From Halanaerobacter jeridensis (lineage in GTDB: Bacteria > Bacillota > Halanaerobiia > Halobacteroidales > Halobacteroidaceae), in the NCBI RefSeq assembly GCF_016908315.1, contig NZ_JAFBDQ010000010.1, positions 52,564-116,563 on the forward strand: a DNA stretch of 64,000 nt, in the 5' to 3' direction. Below are positions 36,032 to 45,300 of the stretch, one piece after another; position 1 is the first letter of the stretch; every line of letters starts with the position of its first letter. Made by a program: the position numbers and the translations under genes. The notes beneath the pieces were generated by a model that was not told where the DNA came from, made no database searches, and saw only the letters and a program-made list of their open reading frames with translations.

Positions 36032-36724
36032 TTAATCATCTTGAATTAAGTTTTGAATTACTTTTACAGCTTTTTCTGCATCAGGGGCATAAGCATCAGC
36101 ACCTATCTCTTTCCATAAATCTACTTGCACATTAAAAGGATATCCCCCCACTATAATTTTAGTTTCAATTTTTTCATTGGACCTTAACTCTTCAATTAAT
36201 AAAACAGCTTCTTCTAAATAATTTCCCATTGTTACAGAAATACAAACTACATCTGCCTCTTTTTCAACTACAGTTTCTATGATATCTTCTTTCGGAGTAT
36301 TAGCTCCACTATGAAAAGTATCCCAACCTTCCATCTCTAATAAATCTGCTATCATCCTAACTCCTAACTCATGTAATTCATTACCTACACAAGTAGTTAC
36401 TGCTTTATAACCAGTTTCTTCTGAATTTAAAATATATGGATATAGCCGAGCCATAATTAATTGAGTTACAGAAGTACAATAATGTTCAGTAGCTACATTT
36501 ATTTCATTTAACTGCCACAGTCTTCCGATTTCTTTTTGCACAGGTTCAAAAACATGTAGATAAATATCCTTAACTCCTAATCCTTCTTCTATAGCATTTT
36601 TAATTAGTTGATATGCCTCTTCTCTATCAGCAGTTAACAGAACATCTAAATAGTCAACTGCTAAATCATAATACGGTTTTCTTTGCCGTAAAAAACTCTG
36701 CTGCTTAGTTTCCTTTACATTCAA
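36032..36724 (-). CDS. Cobalamin-binding protein with CarH-like photoreceptor motif
   Basis: A two-part B12-binding module without a DNA-binding domain. The helical cap (about residues 15-100) contains W70 followed nine residues later by E80-H81 (WQLNEINVATEH), the Wx9EH pattern known from CarH-type adenosylcobalamin photoreceptors. The Rossmann-like domain carries the lower-ligand motif ELHELG with H118, then GANTP and ISVTMGN. It appears to start at TTG directly after the stop of the small helical gene, implying coupling. Neighbouring genes encode a helical protein and a PAS-SpoIIE phosphatase, so I infer a light- or B12-responsive signalling unit. Confidence 0.78.
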   Translation of the reverse strand: MNVKETKQQSFLRQRKPYYDLAVDYLDVLLTADREEAYQLIKNAIEEGLGVKDIYLHVFEPVQKEIGRLWQLNEINVATEHYCTSVTQLIMARLYPYILNSEETGYKAVTTCVGNELHELGVRMIADLLEMEGWDTFHSGANTPKEDIIETVVEKEADVVCISVTMGNYLEEAVLLIEELRSNEKIETKIIVGGYPFNVQVDLWKEIGADAYAPDAEKAVKVIQNLIQDD

Positions 36725-37060
36725 TTATTTTAAAGCAGCATCAATATATTCTTTCATGATCTCTACTTCTTCTTCTTTAAATTTTTGAGTTGCAATATCT
36801 ATTAAAACATCTAAATCTTTCTTCAAATTATTAATAGAGTAGGAACGACTAGTAAATAATTCTGCAGCCCAATTTATATAATCACTAAATAACTCTATAC
36901 TCCCTACTTTCATAGTCTCAGCTAAATAAATAATACATTCATCAATATTCGGTAATGATTCATCAGAACGAATCTCCCCTCTAATAGTATTATACTTTTT
37001 ACTCAAATCATCTTTAGCTGCTATGATTTTTTTACTCACTATAGAAGAGTCATTAGTCAT
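36725..37060 (-). CDS. Helical partner protein of B12 sensor, 111 aa
   Basis: An all-helical, soluble protein without cysteines or a membrane segment. The stretch LFSDYINWAAELFTSRSYSINNLKKDL resembles, by eye, helical domains found fused to the front of some B12-binding sensors (core shown only as DYINWAAELFTSR). I place the start at ATG 37060 (MTNDSSIVSKK), preceded by AAGGTGGTG. The stop abuts the start of the B12-binding gene. The function is inferred only from its position between the phosphatase and the B12 protein. Confidence 0.55.
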   Translation of the reverse strand: MTNDSSIVSKKIIAAKDDLSKKYNTIRGEIRSDESLPNIDECIIYLAETMKVGSIELFSDYINWAAELFTSRSYSINNLKKDLDVLIDIATQKFKEEEVEIMKEYIDAALK

Positions 37061-37081
37061 TATTATCACCACCTTTAGTTT

Positions 37082-37864
37082 CTAAGTATTTTTTAATATT
37101 AAACAAGTTATATCATCCTGAAAATTATCATTAGTAATAAAAGATTTTAGGTCTTCTTCTATTAAATCTAATAATTTTTGTGGACTTAATTCTTTATTAG
37201 CTAAAAGAAGATCTTTTACTCTTTCTTTCCCATAGCGACCAGTTTCATTTTCTTCTTCAATCAATCCATCAGATGTAGCAAATAAAGTAGTACCAGGCAA
37301 TAACTTTATAGTTGAAGTCGAAAAATCATAAACTGATACAGGAATAGACTTAGAAATTGGCAAACCATGTACTTTTAAATCATTAATTTTACCTTGAGAA
37401 GAAATCAAACAAGGAGTAATATGAAACCCGCCATTACTGAAAGTGATCTCTTTTGTTTCTTTATCTAATAAAAAGAAAGAAACACAGAAAAAATAGTCAT
37501 CAGGAAATGCTTCACCACGATAACTATAATTAATATACTCTAATAATTCCACAAGTGAAATATTATTTTTATTATCTAATAAATAATTATTAATTGTTTC
37601 ACGTAAAAACACATTTAACAATGCCCCATCTAATCCATGACCTGCAACATCAATTAAATAAAACAAAACTTCATCCTCTAATTCAATAAAATTATAAAAG
37701 TCACCACCTAATTCATGAGCTGAAGAATAATAAGTCCCAAAAGAAAGACCAGATATTTCAGGTGAATCATTTGGAAAAAAAGATTCATGCAATTTTGCAG
37801 CCTTAGCTAATTCTTCATCTAATCTCTTTTGTGTCTGCTGCAATTTATCATTTTTCGCCTCCAA
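37082..37864 (-). CDS. SpoIIE-type PP2C serine phosphatase domain, 3' part of a frameshifted gene
   Basis: The RsbU/SpoIIE catalytic domain is complete. It contains HELGGDFYNF, DVAGHGLDGALLN, SDGLIEEENE and DDITCLIL, which hold the metal-binding Asp residues. The apparent start here is a TTG without a ribosome binding site, inside a coiled coil (EAKNDKLQQTQKRLDEELAKA). Removing one A from the nine-A run at 37893-37901 joins this frame to the PAS-like gene upstream in one 444-residue protein. As written, it would need slippage or re-initiation to be made. Such phosphatases usually act on anti-anti-sigma factors; none is seen in the window. Confidence 0.85.
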   Translation of the reverse strand: MEAKNDKLQQTQKRLDEELAKAAKLHESFFPNDSPEISGLSFGTYYSSAHELGGDFYNFIELEDEVLFYLIDVAGHGLDGALLNVFLRETINNYLLDNKNNISLVELLEYINYSYRGEAFPDDYFFCVSFFLLDKETKEITFSNGGFHITPCLISSQGKINDLKVHGLPISKSIPVSVYDFSTSTIKLLPGTTLFATSDGLIEEENETGRYGKERVKDLLLANKELSPQKLLDLIEEDLKSFITNDNFQDDITCLILKNT

Positions 37865-37889
37865 TTTTTTAGAATAAAATTCTAATTCT

Positions 37890-38417
37890 TTATTTTTTTT
37901 TAGTTAGTTTACGCTGTAAATTAACTAATTCATTATTTAATTTACTCATATCTTCATAAGATTTAACATTAGATTTATTATCAAAATCAATTTCTTGGCT
38001 AATTACATTTTTCCCATCTAACAGTCTTTTTTTAATCAACTCTCGAATATAATTAATATATTTATTATTTACTTTTGCCATTTCTTCATAATAAAGCAAA
38101 ATACTTTCTACATTATCAACTGCTAAGATTAATAACTTTTCCTCTTCTATTTTTATACCATGAAATTCCATTGGTAAAACTTTATTTTTTAAATCAACAT
38201 TTAACTCCCAATCAAAAACAATTTCTTCAGTTTTAATCTTTTTCATAAAATTTAACCCTTTTTCATAAGTTCCCTCTTTCACAAGAAAAGAAAAAAACCC
38301 ACCTTTATTTAAATTCACCACATCTAAGGTATTATATATAACCTCAGTAATATAGCCTTCTAAATTACACTTTATAATAAATCCTCCGTTTTTTTCTACA
38401 TTCTCTATCCCCAACAT
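37890..38417 (-). CDS. PAS-like sensor domain, 5' part of a frameshifted sensor phosphatase
   Basis: Residues about 1-105 look like a PAS-type alpha/beta domain (GGFIIKCNLEGYITEVIYN, ending LLILAVDNV), followed by a helical linker with KLNNELVNLQRKL that normally continues into a catalytic domain. The frame ends in KKK-stop at an A9 run. ATG at 38417 (MLGIENVEKN) is preceded by AAGGAGGTGA; the GTG upstream lies in that site. The ligand is not identifiable. Together with the next gene it makes a PAS-coiled-coil-SpoIIE protein. Confidence 0.7.
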   Translation of the reverse strand: MLGIENVEKNGGFIIKCNLEGYITEVIYNTLDVVNLNKGGFFSFLVKEGTYEKGLNFMKKIKTEEIVFDWELNVDLKNKVLPMEFHGIKIEEEKLLILAVDNVESILLYYEEMAKVNNKYINYIRELIKKRLLDGKNVISQEIDFDNKSNVKSYEDMSKLNNELVNLQRKLTKKK

Positions 38418-38528
38418 AAAATACTTCACCTCCTTAAAACTTTAAATATATTTCAAATTTTTAACACGTAGCTATTATATTAAATTAAACAAAAAGAAAT
38501 TTTTTCCTTTTTTATTAGAGACAAAATA

Positions 38529-38563
38529 AAAAAAGCTACCCTGCCGTCAGGGTAGCTTTTTTT
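38529..38563 (-). terminator. Intrinsic terminator of the por operon
   Basis: A perfect stem AAAAGCTACCCTG/CAGGGTAGCTTTT with a CCGT loop and T run lies 30 bp after porB. Confidence 0.85.
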
Positions 38564-38593
38564 ATATGATTTATTATTTATTTTTTTATTTAT

Positions 38594-39535
38594 TTATTCT
38601 TCTTCAGCTTCGCCGCACTTCTTCAAGATTTCATTCCATCTTTTATCAACATGCTCTTGAATTTCTTCAATCATATGCTTATTCTTAGGCTTGAATAAGT
38701 GCTTAAATCGACCTTGTCGTTCTAACCAATCAGTAATTGGCTTCTTTTCTTTTGGCTTATAGTTTAGAGTCCACTCGCCATCTTCAACTTCAAATAGCGG
38801 CCAGAAACAAGTATCAGCAGCTACTTTAGTAATTTCAATACTTTCTTCTGTCTTACTTCTCCAACCACGTGGACAAGTAGCTAACACGTTAATGAAAGCT
38901 GGTCCATCTACTTCAAAAGCCTTCTTAGCCTTTCTAATTAAATCATTAGGCTTAAATGGAGAAGCTTGAGCAACATAAGGAATTCCATGAGCAGCTACAA
39001 TATCAGTCATTTCTTTTCGATATTGTTCCTTACCTGGAACTTCTTCACCGGCTGGAGAAGTAGTAGTACTTGCTCCTTTAGGTGTAGCACTAGAACGTTG
39101 GATCCCTGTATTCATATACGCTCCATTATCATAACAGACATATACCATATCATGGCCACGCTCTAAAGCTCCTGATAAAGATTGAAAACCAATATCATAT
39201 GTTCCACCGTCTCCACCAAAAGCAATAAAGTCTTTATCTTCATCTGCTTCTTTTAACTTGCCTTGTTTTTTAAGAGAACGATGAGCAGCTTCAGCTCCAC
39301 TAATTGTTGCAGCTACATTTTCAAATGCGTTATGAATAAAGGAATCTTCCCAAGCAGTATAAGGGTAAATAGTAGTAGAAACCTCTAAACAACCAGTTGC
39401 TGCACCAACAACAGCTGGATTATCACTAGCATTCATGATCAAACGTGTTACAGTTCCTGCACCACAACCAGAACACAATCTATGTCCACCACTTAATCTA
39501 TCTTCACCTTTAGCAATATCTTTTAAACTCATCAT
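38594..39535 (-). CDS. porB: Pyruvate:ferredoxin oxidoreductase beta subunit
   Basis: This is the TPP-binding subunit of the four-subunit 2-oxoacid:ferredoxin oxidoreductase. CSGCGAG and later Cys residues bind a [4Fe-4S] cluster, and GGDGGTYDIG plus DNGAYMNTG form the TPP/Mg site. The 313-aa length fits PorB. The ATG at 39535 follows AGGAGG; the frame opens earlier at a GTG inside that site. It is last in the order porC-porD-porA-porB. Pyruvate is the likely substrate but related 2-oxoacid enzymes look alike. Confidence 0.93.
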   Translation of the reverse strand: MMSLKDIAKGEDRLSGGHRLCSGCGAGTVTRLIMNASDNPAVVGAATGCLEVSTTIYPYTAWEDSFIHNAFENVAATISGAEAAHRSLKKQGKLKEADEDKDFIAFGGDGGTYDIGFQSLSGALERGHDMVYVCYDNGAYMNTGIQRSSATPKGASTTTSPAGEEVPGKEQYRKEMTDIVAAHGIPYVAQASPFKPNDLIRKAKKAFEVDGPAFINVLATCPRGWRSKTEESIEITKVAADTCFWPLFEVEDGEWTLNYKPKEKKPITDWLERQGRFKHLFKPKNKHMIEEIQEHVDKRWNEILKKCGEAEEE

Positions 39536-39544
39536 TTCCACCTC

Positions 39545-40726
39545 CTATTCTCTTACACCAAGATGTTGTACTCGGTCTTCAACAGTATTAGTTTCAACGA
39601 TTTCTTCTAAGTCTTTATATACAGATTCAATTTCTTCTACTTTAAGATCTCTACCACCTAGACCATAGATATAGTTCACTGCTTCAACATCAGCACCCAT
39701 ATCATATAGAGCAGCTCTTACATCAGCAAATACAGGGCCACCAGTTGTAGAGAATGTTTCCGCTCTATCCATAACAGCTACTGCTTCAAGATCAGCTAAA
39801 GCCTCAGCAATTTCTTCTGCTGGGAATGGACGATATAGTCTGATCTTTGATAGACCAGCTTTGACACCATTCTCTCTTAAATTATCAACAGCAGTTTTAG
39901 CAGTTCCTGTAGTAGAACCTAAAGCCACTACTGCAACTTCAGCATCATCTAATTTATATTCTTCAAATAATCCGTACTCTCGTCCAGATAATTCTTCATA
40001 TTCTTCAGCAACTTCTAACACAACATCTTTTACATTTTCTGCAGCTACAGCCTGCTGCATTTTGTGTTCAAAATAGAAGTCTTGTAGATCTAATGGTCCT
40101 ACAGTCACTGGATTTTCAGAATCTAATAGAGGATTTTCAGCATGATATTCCCCTACGAAGTCTTGTACATCTTCATCAGCTAATAGATTAAGATTTTCTA
40201 CAGCATGACTGATGATAAATCCATCCATATTGACCATAGTAGGTAACATTACATCTTTATTCTCAGAAATTTTAACAGCTTGAATAGCATTATCATAAGC
40301 TTCTTGAGCATTTTCAGCATATAATTGAATCCATCCTGAATCACGAGCTCCCATTGCATCACTATGGTCACAGTGAATATTAATTGGACCACTTAAAGCT
40401 CGATTAACTACAGGCATTACAATTGGTAATCTAGTACCAGAAGCAATATAAAGAACCTCCCACATCAAAGCTAAACCATTAGCCGCTGTAGCAGTCATAG
40501 CTCTAGCACCAGAAGCAGAAGCACCTACAGTTGCACTCATAGCACTATGCTCACTTTCAGTAGGTACAAATTCAGTATCTACGTCCCCATCATTTACGAA
40601 TTGAGAAAAAGTCTGCACAATTGCAGTCTGCGGGGTAATTGGATAAGCAGCAACAACATCTGGATTAATTTGTCTCATTGCTTGAGACATTACTTCATTA
40701 CCAGTTAAGGCAACTTGTTCTGACAT
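39545..40726 (-). CDS. porA: Pyruvate:ferredoxin oxidoreductase alpha subunit
   Basis: The pyrimidine-binding and transketolase C-terminal part of the enzyme, 393 aa. The N-terminus shows GNEVMSQAMRQINPDVVAAYPITPQT and FVPTESEHSAMSA, and the C-terminus shows RLYRPFPAEE. The start at ATG 40726 (MSEQVALTG) follows AAGGAGGAGATAAA. The enzyme converts pyruvate and CoA to acetyl-CoA and CO2 and reduces ferredoxin. It lies between porD and porB. Confidence 0.94.
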   Translation of the reverse strand: MSEQVALTGNEVMSQAMRQINPDVVAAYPITPQTAIVQTFSQFVNDGDVDTEFVPTESEHSAMSATVGASASGARAMTATAANGLALMWEVLYIASGTRLPIVMPVVNRALSGPINIHCDHSDAMGARDSGWIQLYAENAQEAYDNAIQAVKISENKDVMLPTMVNMDGFIISHAVENLNLLADEDVQDFVGEYHAENPLLDSENPVTVGPLDLQDFYFEHKMQQAVAAENVKDVVLEVAEEYEELSGREYGLFEEYKLDDAEVAVVALGSTTGTAKTAVDNLRENGVKAGLSKIRLYRPFPAEEIAEALADLEAVAVMDRAETFSTTGGPVFADVRAALYDMGADVEAVNYIYGLGGRDLKVEEIESVYKDLEEIVETNTVEDRVQHLGVRE

Positions 40727-40753
40727 TTTATCTCCTCCTTTCAAATCTTTGCG

Positions 40754-41035
40754 TTATTCTTGTTCCATAGCAATAGCATCTACTGGACATTCATGCGCAC
40801 AAACACCGCATCCTTTACAATGGTCGTAATCAACACCAACAATTTCTTCATCTTCCGTCTCAATAGAAGAATCAGGACAAAATGCCCAACATCTAAAACA
40901 ATTAATACATGTATCAAGATCAATAACCGGTCTTTGAGTTCTCCAACCGCCAGTTTCATATCTTTTGGCATTACCGGACTCTAAAATTAATCCACCTTCA
41001 GGAATTTCTTTATATCCATCTCCAGGTTTAACCAT
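40754..41035 (-). CDS. porD: Pyruvate:ferredoxin oxidoreductase delta subunit (ferredoxin-like)
   Basis: A 93-aa protein with two [4Fe-4S] motifs, CINCFRCWAFCPD and CKGCGVCAHECP, which pass electrons from the TPP subunit to external ferredoxin. The ATG overlaps the stop codon of porC (TAATG), so translation is coupled. Confidence 0.94.
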   Translation of the reverse strand: MVKPGDGYKEIPEGGLILESGNAKRYETGGWRTQRPVIDLDTCINCFRCWAFCPDSSIETEDEEIVGVDYDHCKGCGVCAHECPVDAIAMEQE

Positions 41036-41607
41036 TAATTAGCCACCTCCTGATAGGCTCGTTTAATAGCAGCCAAGTTCTTTTCAATAACTTCTGGCTT
41101 ATGAGCAAATTTCTTCTCTAATTCAGTTTCAATACCTGCTAAGAATTTATCGAATTCGATTAGACCAGTAGCTTTCATTAAACCACCTAACATTGGAGTA
41201 TTAGGGAAAGGTCTTCCAATTTCCTTTTCTGCTACTCCATAAGCATCTACTGTCCAAACATCACCTTCAAAGTCTAATTTTTCTTTTATAGTTTTAGCAT
41301 CTTCTTTACTATTAACCACAATCGTTCCATCTGCAGGAACACCTTCAGTTATATCAACAACATCTAATAGTGTCGGGTCTAAAACTGCTACAATACTAGG
41401 TTCTGTCACCTGACAATGTAGAGTGATCTCATCTTCAGAAATTCTGTTGTAGGCTAAAACAGGAGCCCCCATTCTTTCTGGACCATACTCAGGAAAAGCC
41501 TGAATATTTTTACCACTTTTAGCTGCAACTTTTCCTAATAAGATAGAAGCAGTCTTTCCACCTTGTCCACCACGACCATGCCATCTAACTTCAGTTAAGC
41601 TTGCCAT
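41035..41607 (-). CDS. porC: Pyruvate:ferredoxin oxidoreductase gamma subunit
   Basis: A 190-aa subunit with the family signature VRWHGRGGQGGKTAS at the N-terminus and AFPEYGPERMGAPVLAYNRIS after it. It helps form the CoA-binding domain. It is the first gene of the por operon, with AAAGGAGGAAC before the ATG. A separate nifJ gene lies upstream. Confidence 0.94.
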   Translation of the reverse strand: MASLTEVRWHGRGGQGGKTASILLGKVAAKSGKNIQAFPEYGPERMGAPVLAYNRISEDEITLHCQVTEPSIVAVLDPTLLDVVDITEGVPADGTIVVNSKEDAKTIKEKLDFEGDVWTVDAYGVAEKEIGRPFPNTPMLGGLMKATGLIEFDKFLAGIETELEKKFAHKPEVIEKNLAAIKRAYQEVAN

Positions 41608-41796
41608 CTATGTTCCTCCTTTCACAAAATAAGATTTTAAGTGACTGTGCCTAAGAAAATACTTTAAATTAAATTTAAATTGATTAAACTATATAGTCAC
41701 TACAAACTACATTCTGTATTATAACAATAATTCCTCCAAATTTCTAGTAAGTTTTAATTTTCAGACTTTTTGACTAATTTTGTCATTAGTTGATGT

Positions 41797-42015
41797 TTAT
41801 TCTCGTTCTTGTTGTTTCATTTTTAGTAAGTATTGATACTTTCTTTCAGCAGCCCCTAATAAATAAATTGCATAATCAACCAATTCAGGGTCAGAAACTA
41901 AATCAAAATATTTTCTAGCTTCTTGCCACTCTTCTTTAGCCCTTTCAATCTTTTCTTCTAATTGTAACTCGTTAAATTCTTCAGGCTCTTTAAATTCTAA
42001 CCTATGATAATTAAT
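41797..42015 (-). CDS. yaaL: YaaL family (DUF2508) protein, apparent AUU start
   Basis: The frame encodes EEKIERAKEEWQEARKYFDL, SDPELVDYAIYLLGAAERKY and a basic end, the DUF2508/YaaL pattern. It is downstream of recR in gene order, as in B. subtilis. An in-frame TAA lies just upstream and no ATG, GTG or TTG occurs before the conserved region. The only candidates are three consecutive ATT codons after GGGGGG; the third has the best spacing and gives about 72 aa. This explains why it is easy to miss. Function unknown. Confidence 0.7.
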   Translation of the reverse strand: MNYHRLEFKEPEEFNELQLEEKIERAKEEWQEARKYFDLVSDPELVDYAIYLLGAAERKYQYLLKMKQQERE

Positions 42016-42350
42016 AATAATCCCCCCTATTTAAAACAGAACAAACTCAATGATATAATCTATGTTTATTAGTTTATTATTAGCTTATCCAATCAATTAC
42101 AAAAAATTCGTGCTAAGAAGTAAAAAATGGGCTAACACCGATTTAGTGAATAGTAATTAGTGATGAGTAAAGAGCAAAAAGAGAAAAGATTAAGAGTAAG
42201 AAGAAAACCTAAACATGACAAGCTTTAAAAAATTAGTAGATTTTTTAATAAACAATAATTATCAAATTATAAACAAGCACTTAGTTCAGCAAAAAATAAC
42301 AAAGTAGCGGGGAAAGCCCCGCTACTTGATTAAATCTCAATTTTAAATTA
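42016..42350. other. AT-rich intergenic region before yaaL
   Basis: It holds the nifJ terminator at 42302-42326 and about 250 bp of simple, A-rich DNA with agtgatgagtaaagag-type words. I see no gene. Confidence 0.6.
42302..42326 (-). terminator. Intrinsic terminator of nifJ
   Basis: A perfect 11-bp stem AAGTAGCGGGG/CCCCGCTACTT with an AAAG loop, 25 bp after the nifJ stop. Confidence 0.8.
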
Positions 42351-45300
42351 TTACTCTTCTGTTGCTTCTTCAGAATAATCCATTGCTGCATAACGCTGAT
42401 ACATTCTCCAACGATATTGAGCCTGCTTTTTATTTTCCTCTAATAATTTTTCAGCTTGCTCTGGATTAATCTTAGTTAACTGTGAATAACGTTTTTCAGT
42501 CATTAAGAAGTCATGATACTTATCCCAATCAGGATCTTTAGAATCAAGTTGTAATGGATTCTCTCCTTTTTCAGCTAAGGAAGGATCATATCTGAATATT
42601 GGCCAATATCCACATTCTTCAGCCATTTCAGCTTGCTCTTCTGCTTTTGTCAATCCACCCTTAACACCATGACTGATACATGGAGAATAAGCAATTACAA
42701 GGGAAGGTCCATCATGAGCTTCAGCTTCAATCATAGCTTTTAATACTTGTGATTGACTAGCACCATGAGCTACTTGAGCTACATATACATGACCATAAGC
42801 CATTGCCATTGCAGCTAAATCTTTCTTATTACCACCTTTACCAGAAGCAGTAAACTTAGCAATAGAACCAGATTGAGCAGCTTTAGAGGATTGACCTCCT
42901 GTATTAGAATAAACTTGCGTATCTACTACTAAGATATTAACATCTTCATCACTAGCAATTACATGATCTAGGCCGCCGTAACCAATATCATAAGCCCATC
43001 CATCGCCACCAATCATCCAATTAGACTGCTTAATAAGATGATCTTTAACTTCTAATATCTGCTTAGCATCTGCACAAGATGTATTTTCTAAAGCAGTAAC
43101 TAACTGAGCTTTTATTTCTTTACTCTTAGCACCACTATTTCTATTCTTCATCCATTTTTGATATAGATCTTTTAATTCATCTTCTACATCATCAATAGTT
43201 TCATTCATGATATTTTCAATACGATCTCTGATTGTTTCAGAAGCAATACGCATTCCGAAACCAAACTCAGCATTATCTTCAAATAATGAGTTGGCCCAAG
43301 CTGGTCCACGTCCATTATCATTTTTAGTAAATGGAGTTGATGGATAAGAACCACCATAGATTGAAGAACATCCTGTTGCATTAGCAATTGTCATTCTATC
43401 ACCAAATAACTGCGTCACTAATTTAACATAAGGAGTTTCTCCACAACCAGCACAAGCTCCTGAAAATTCAAATAATGGCTTAGCGAACTGTGAACCTTTA
43501 ACATTTGAAATTGACATTTTATCATCTTTATAAGTTACTTCATTGAACATATATTCTGCTTTTTCATCTTCATTAGCATCAAGAGATTCTTTAATTGGAA
43601 CCATTTCTAATGCTTTTTCTGGTGCAGGACAAACATTTTCACAAACTCCACACCCAGTACAATCTAAAGTTGAAACTTGTAATCTATATTCTAATCCATC
43701 TAATCCTTTACCAAGCGGCTTAATAGTTGTAGTACCTTCTGGAGCATTAGCCACTTCTTCTTCATCCATTAAGAATGGTCTAATTACCGCATGAGGACAA
43801 GCAAAAGAACATTGATTACATTGAATACAATTATCCGGCTGCCATTCAGGAACAAAATTAGCAATGCCCCGCTTTTCATAAGCAGCAGTACCATTAACCA
43901 TTGTTCCATCTTCATATCCTTCAAATGCTGAAACTGGTAAATCATAACCTTCAATTGCATTAATTGGATCAGCAATATTTTTAACAAAATCAGGACGATC
44001 TTCATCTGCAGAAGTTTCTTCTTCTACTTCTAAATCTGCCCAAGCAGAATCAACTTCAATTTCTTCTAAACCTTCAGCACCTTTCTCAATTGCTTCCCAG
44101 TTCATCTCAACAATTTCTTGCCCTTTACGTCCGTATGCTTTCTCAGCATAATCTTTCATTAATTCTTGTGCTTCATCATAAGGCATAATCTGTTCATTTA
44201 ACTTAAAGAAAGCAGACTGGATAATAGTATTTGTCCGATGACCTAAGCCAATTTCTTGAGCTAAAGTAAGCGCATCAATAATATAGAACTTAGCATCTTT
44301 TTTAGCTAACTTTTTCTTCACACTATTAGGCATTTCTTCTACAATTTCTTCTGCCTCAGAAACTGTATTTAATAAGAAAGTTCCACCTTCACTCAATCCA
44401 CTTAGCATATCATACTTACCTAAGTAAGAATCAGTAGAACAAGCTACGAAATCTGGATTAGATACTAAATAAGTAGAGCGTACTGGTTCTGGGCCAAATC
44501 TCAAGTTAGACCGAGTTACTCCACCAGACTTCTTAGAGTCATAAGCAAAATATCCCTGTGCATATAGGTCAGTATTGTCACCAATAATCTTAATTGTATT
44601 CTTATTAGCACCAACAGTACCATCTGAACCTAAACCATAGAATAATGCTGCTGTAACATCATCAGATAATACATTAACATCTTCTTCAACTTCTAAAGAT
44701 AAATTAGTTACATCATCTTCAATACCAATTGTGAAGTTATCTTTAGCTTCTCCCACTAAATTATCATAAACAGCAATAATTTGAGCCGGATTAGTATCTT
44801 TAGAAGATAATCCATAACGTCCACCAATTACTAATGGCGCATCTTCTTTATTAGCAAAGACTGACTGTACATCTAAGTATAATGGTTCTCCCGTAGAACC
44901 AGCTTCTTTTGTTCTATCTAAAGCAGCAATTCTTTCTACTGTTTCTGGTAATTGATCAAGGAAGTATTTAGCACTAAATGGACGATATAAATGAACCGTC
45001 ATCAAACCTACTTTTCTTCCCTGCTCATTTAAGTAATCAACTGTTTCTTCAATAGCTTCAGTAACTGAACCCATTGCTACAATAACATCCGTTGCATCTT
45101 CTGCACCATAATAAACAAATGGAGCATACTCTCGACCAGTTTCTTCAGAAATTTCCTCCATATATTCCGCTACAATATCAGGTAACTGATCATAATATTT
45201 ATTCTGAACTTCTTTAGCCTGGAAATAAACATCATCATTTTGCGCTGAACCACGCGTTACTGGATCTTCAGGATTTAGAGCATTATCTCTAAAGTCCTGC

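Noticed and set aside
41608..41796. A bofA gene downstream of yaaL, as in B. subtilis
   Set aside because: The 190-bp gap before porC has no open frame of suitable length or a membrane-protein pattern.
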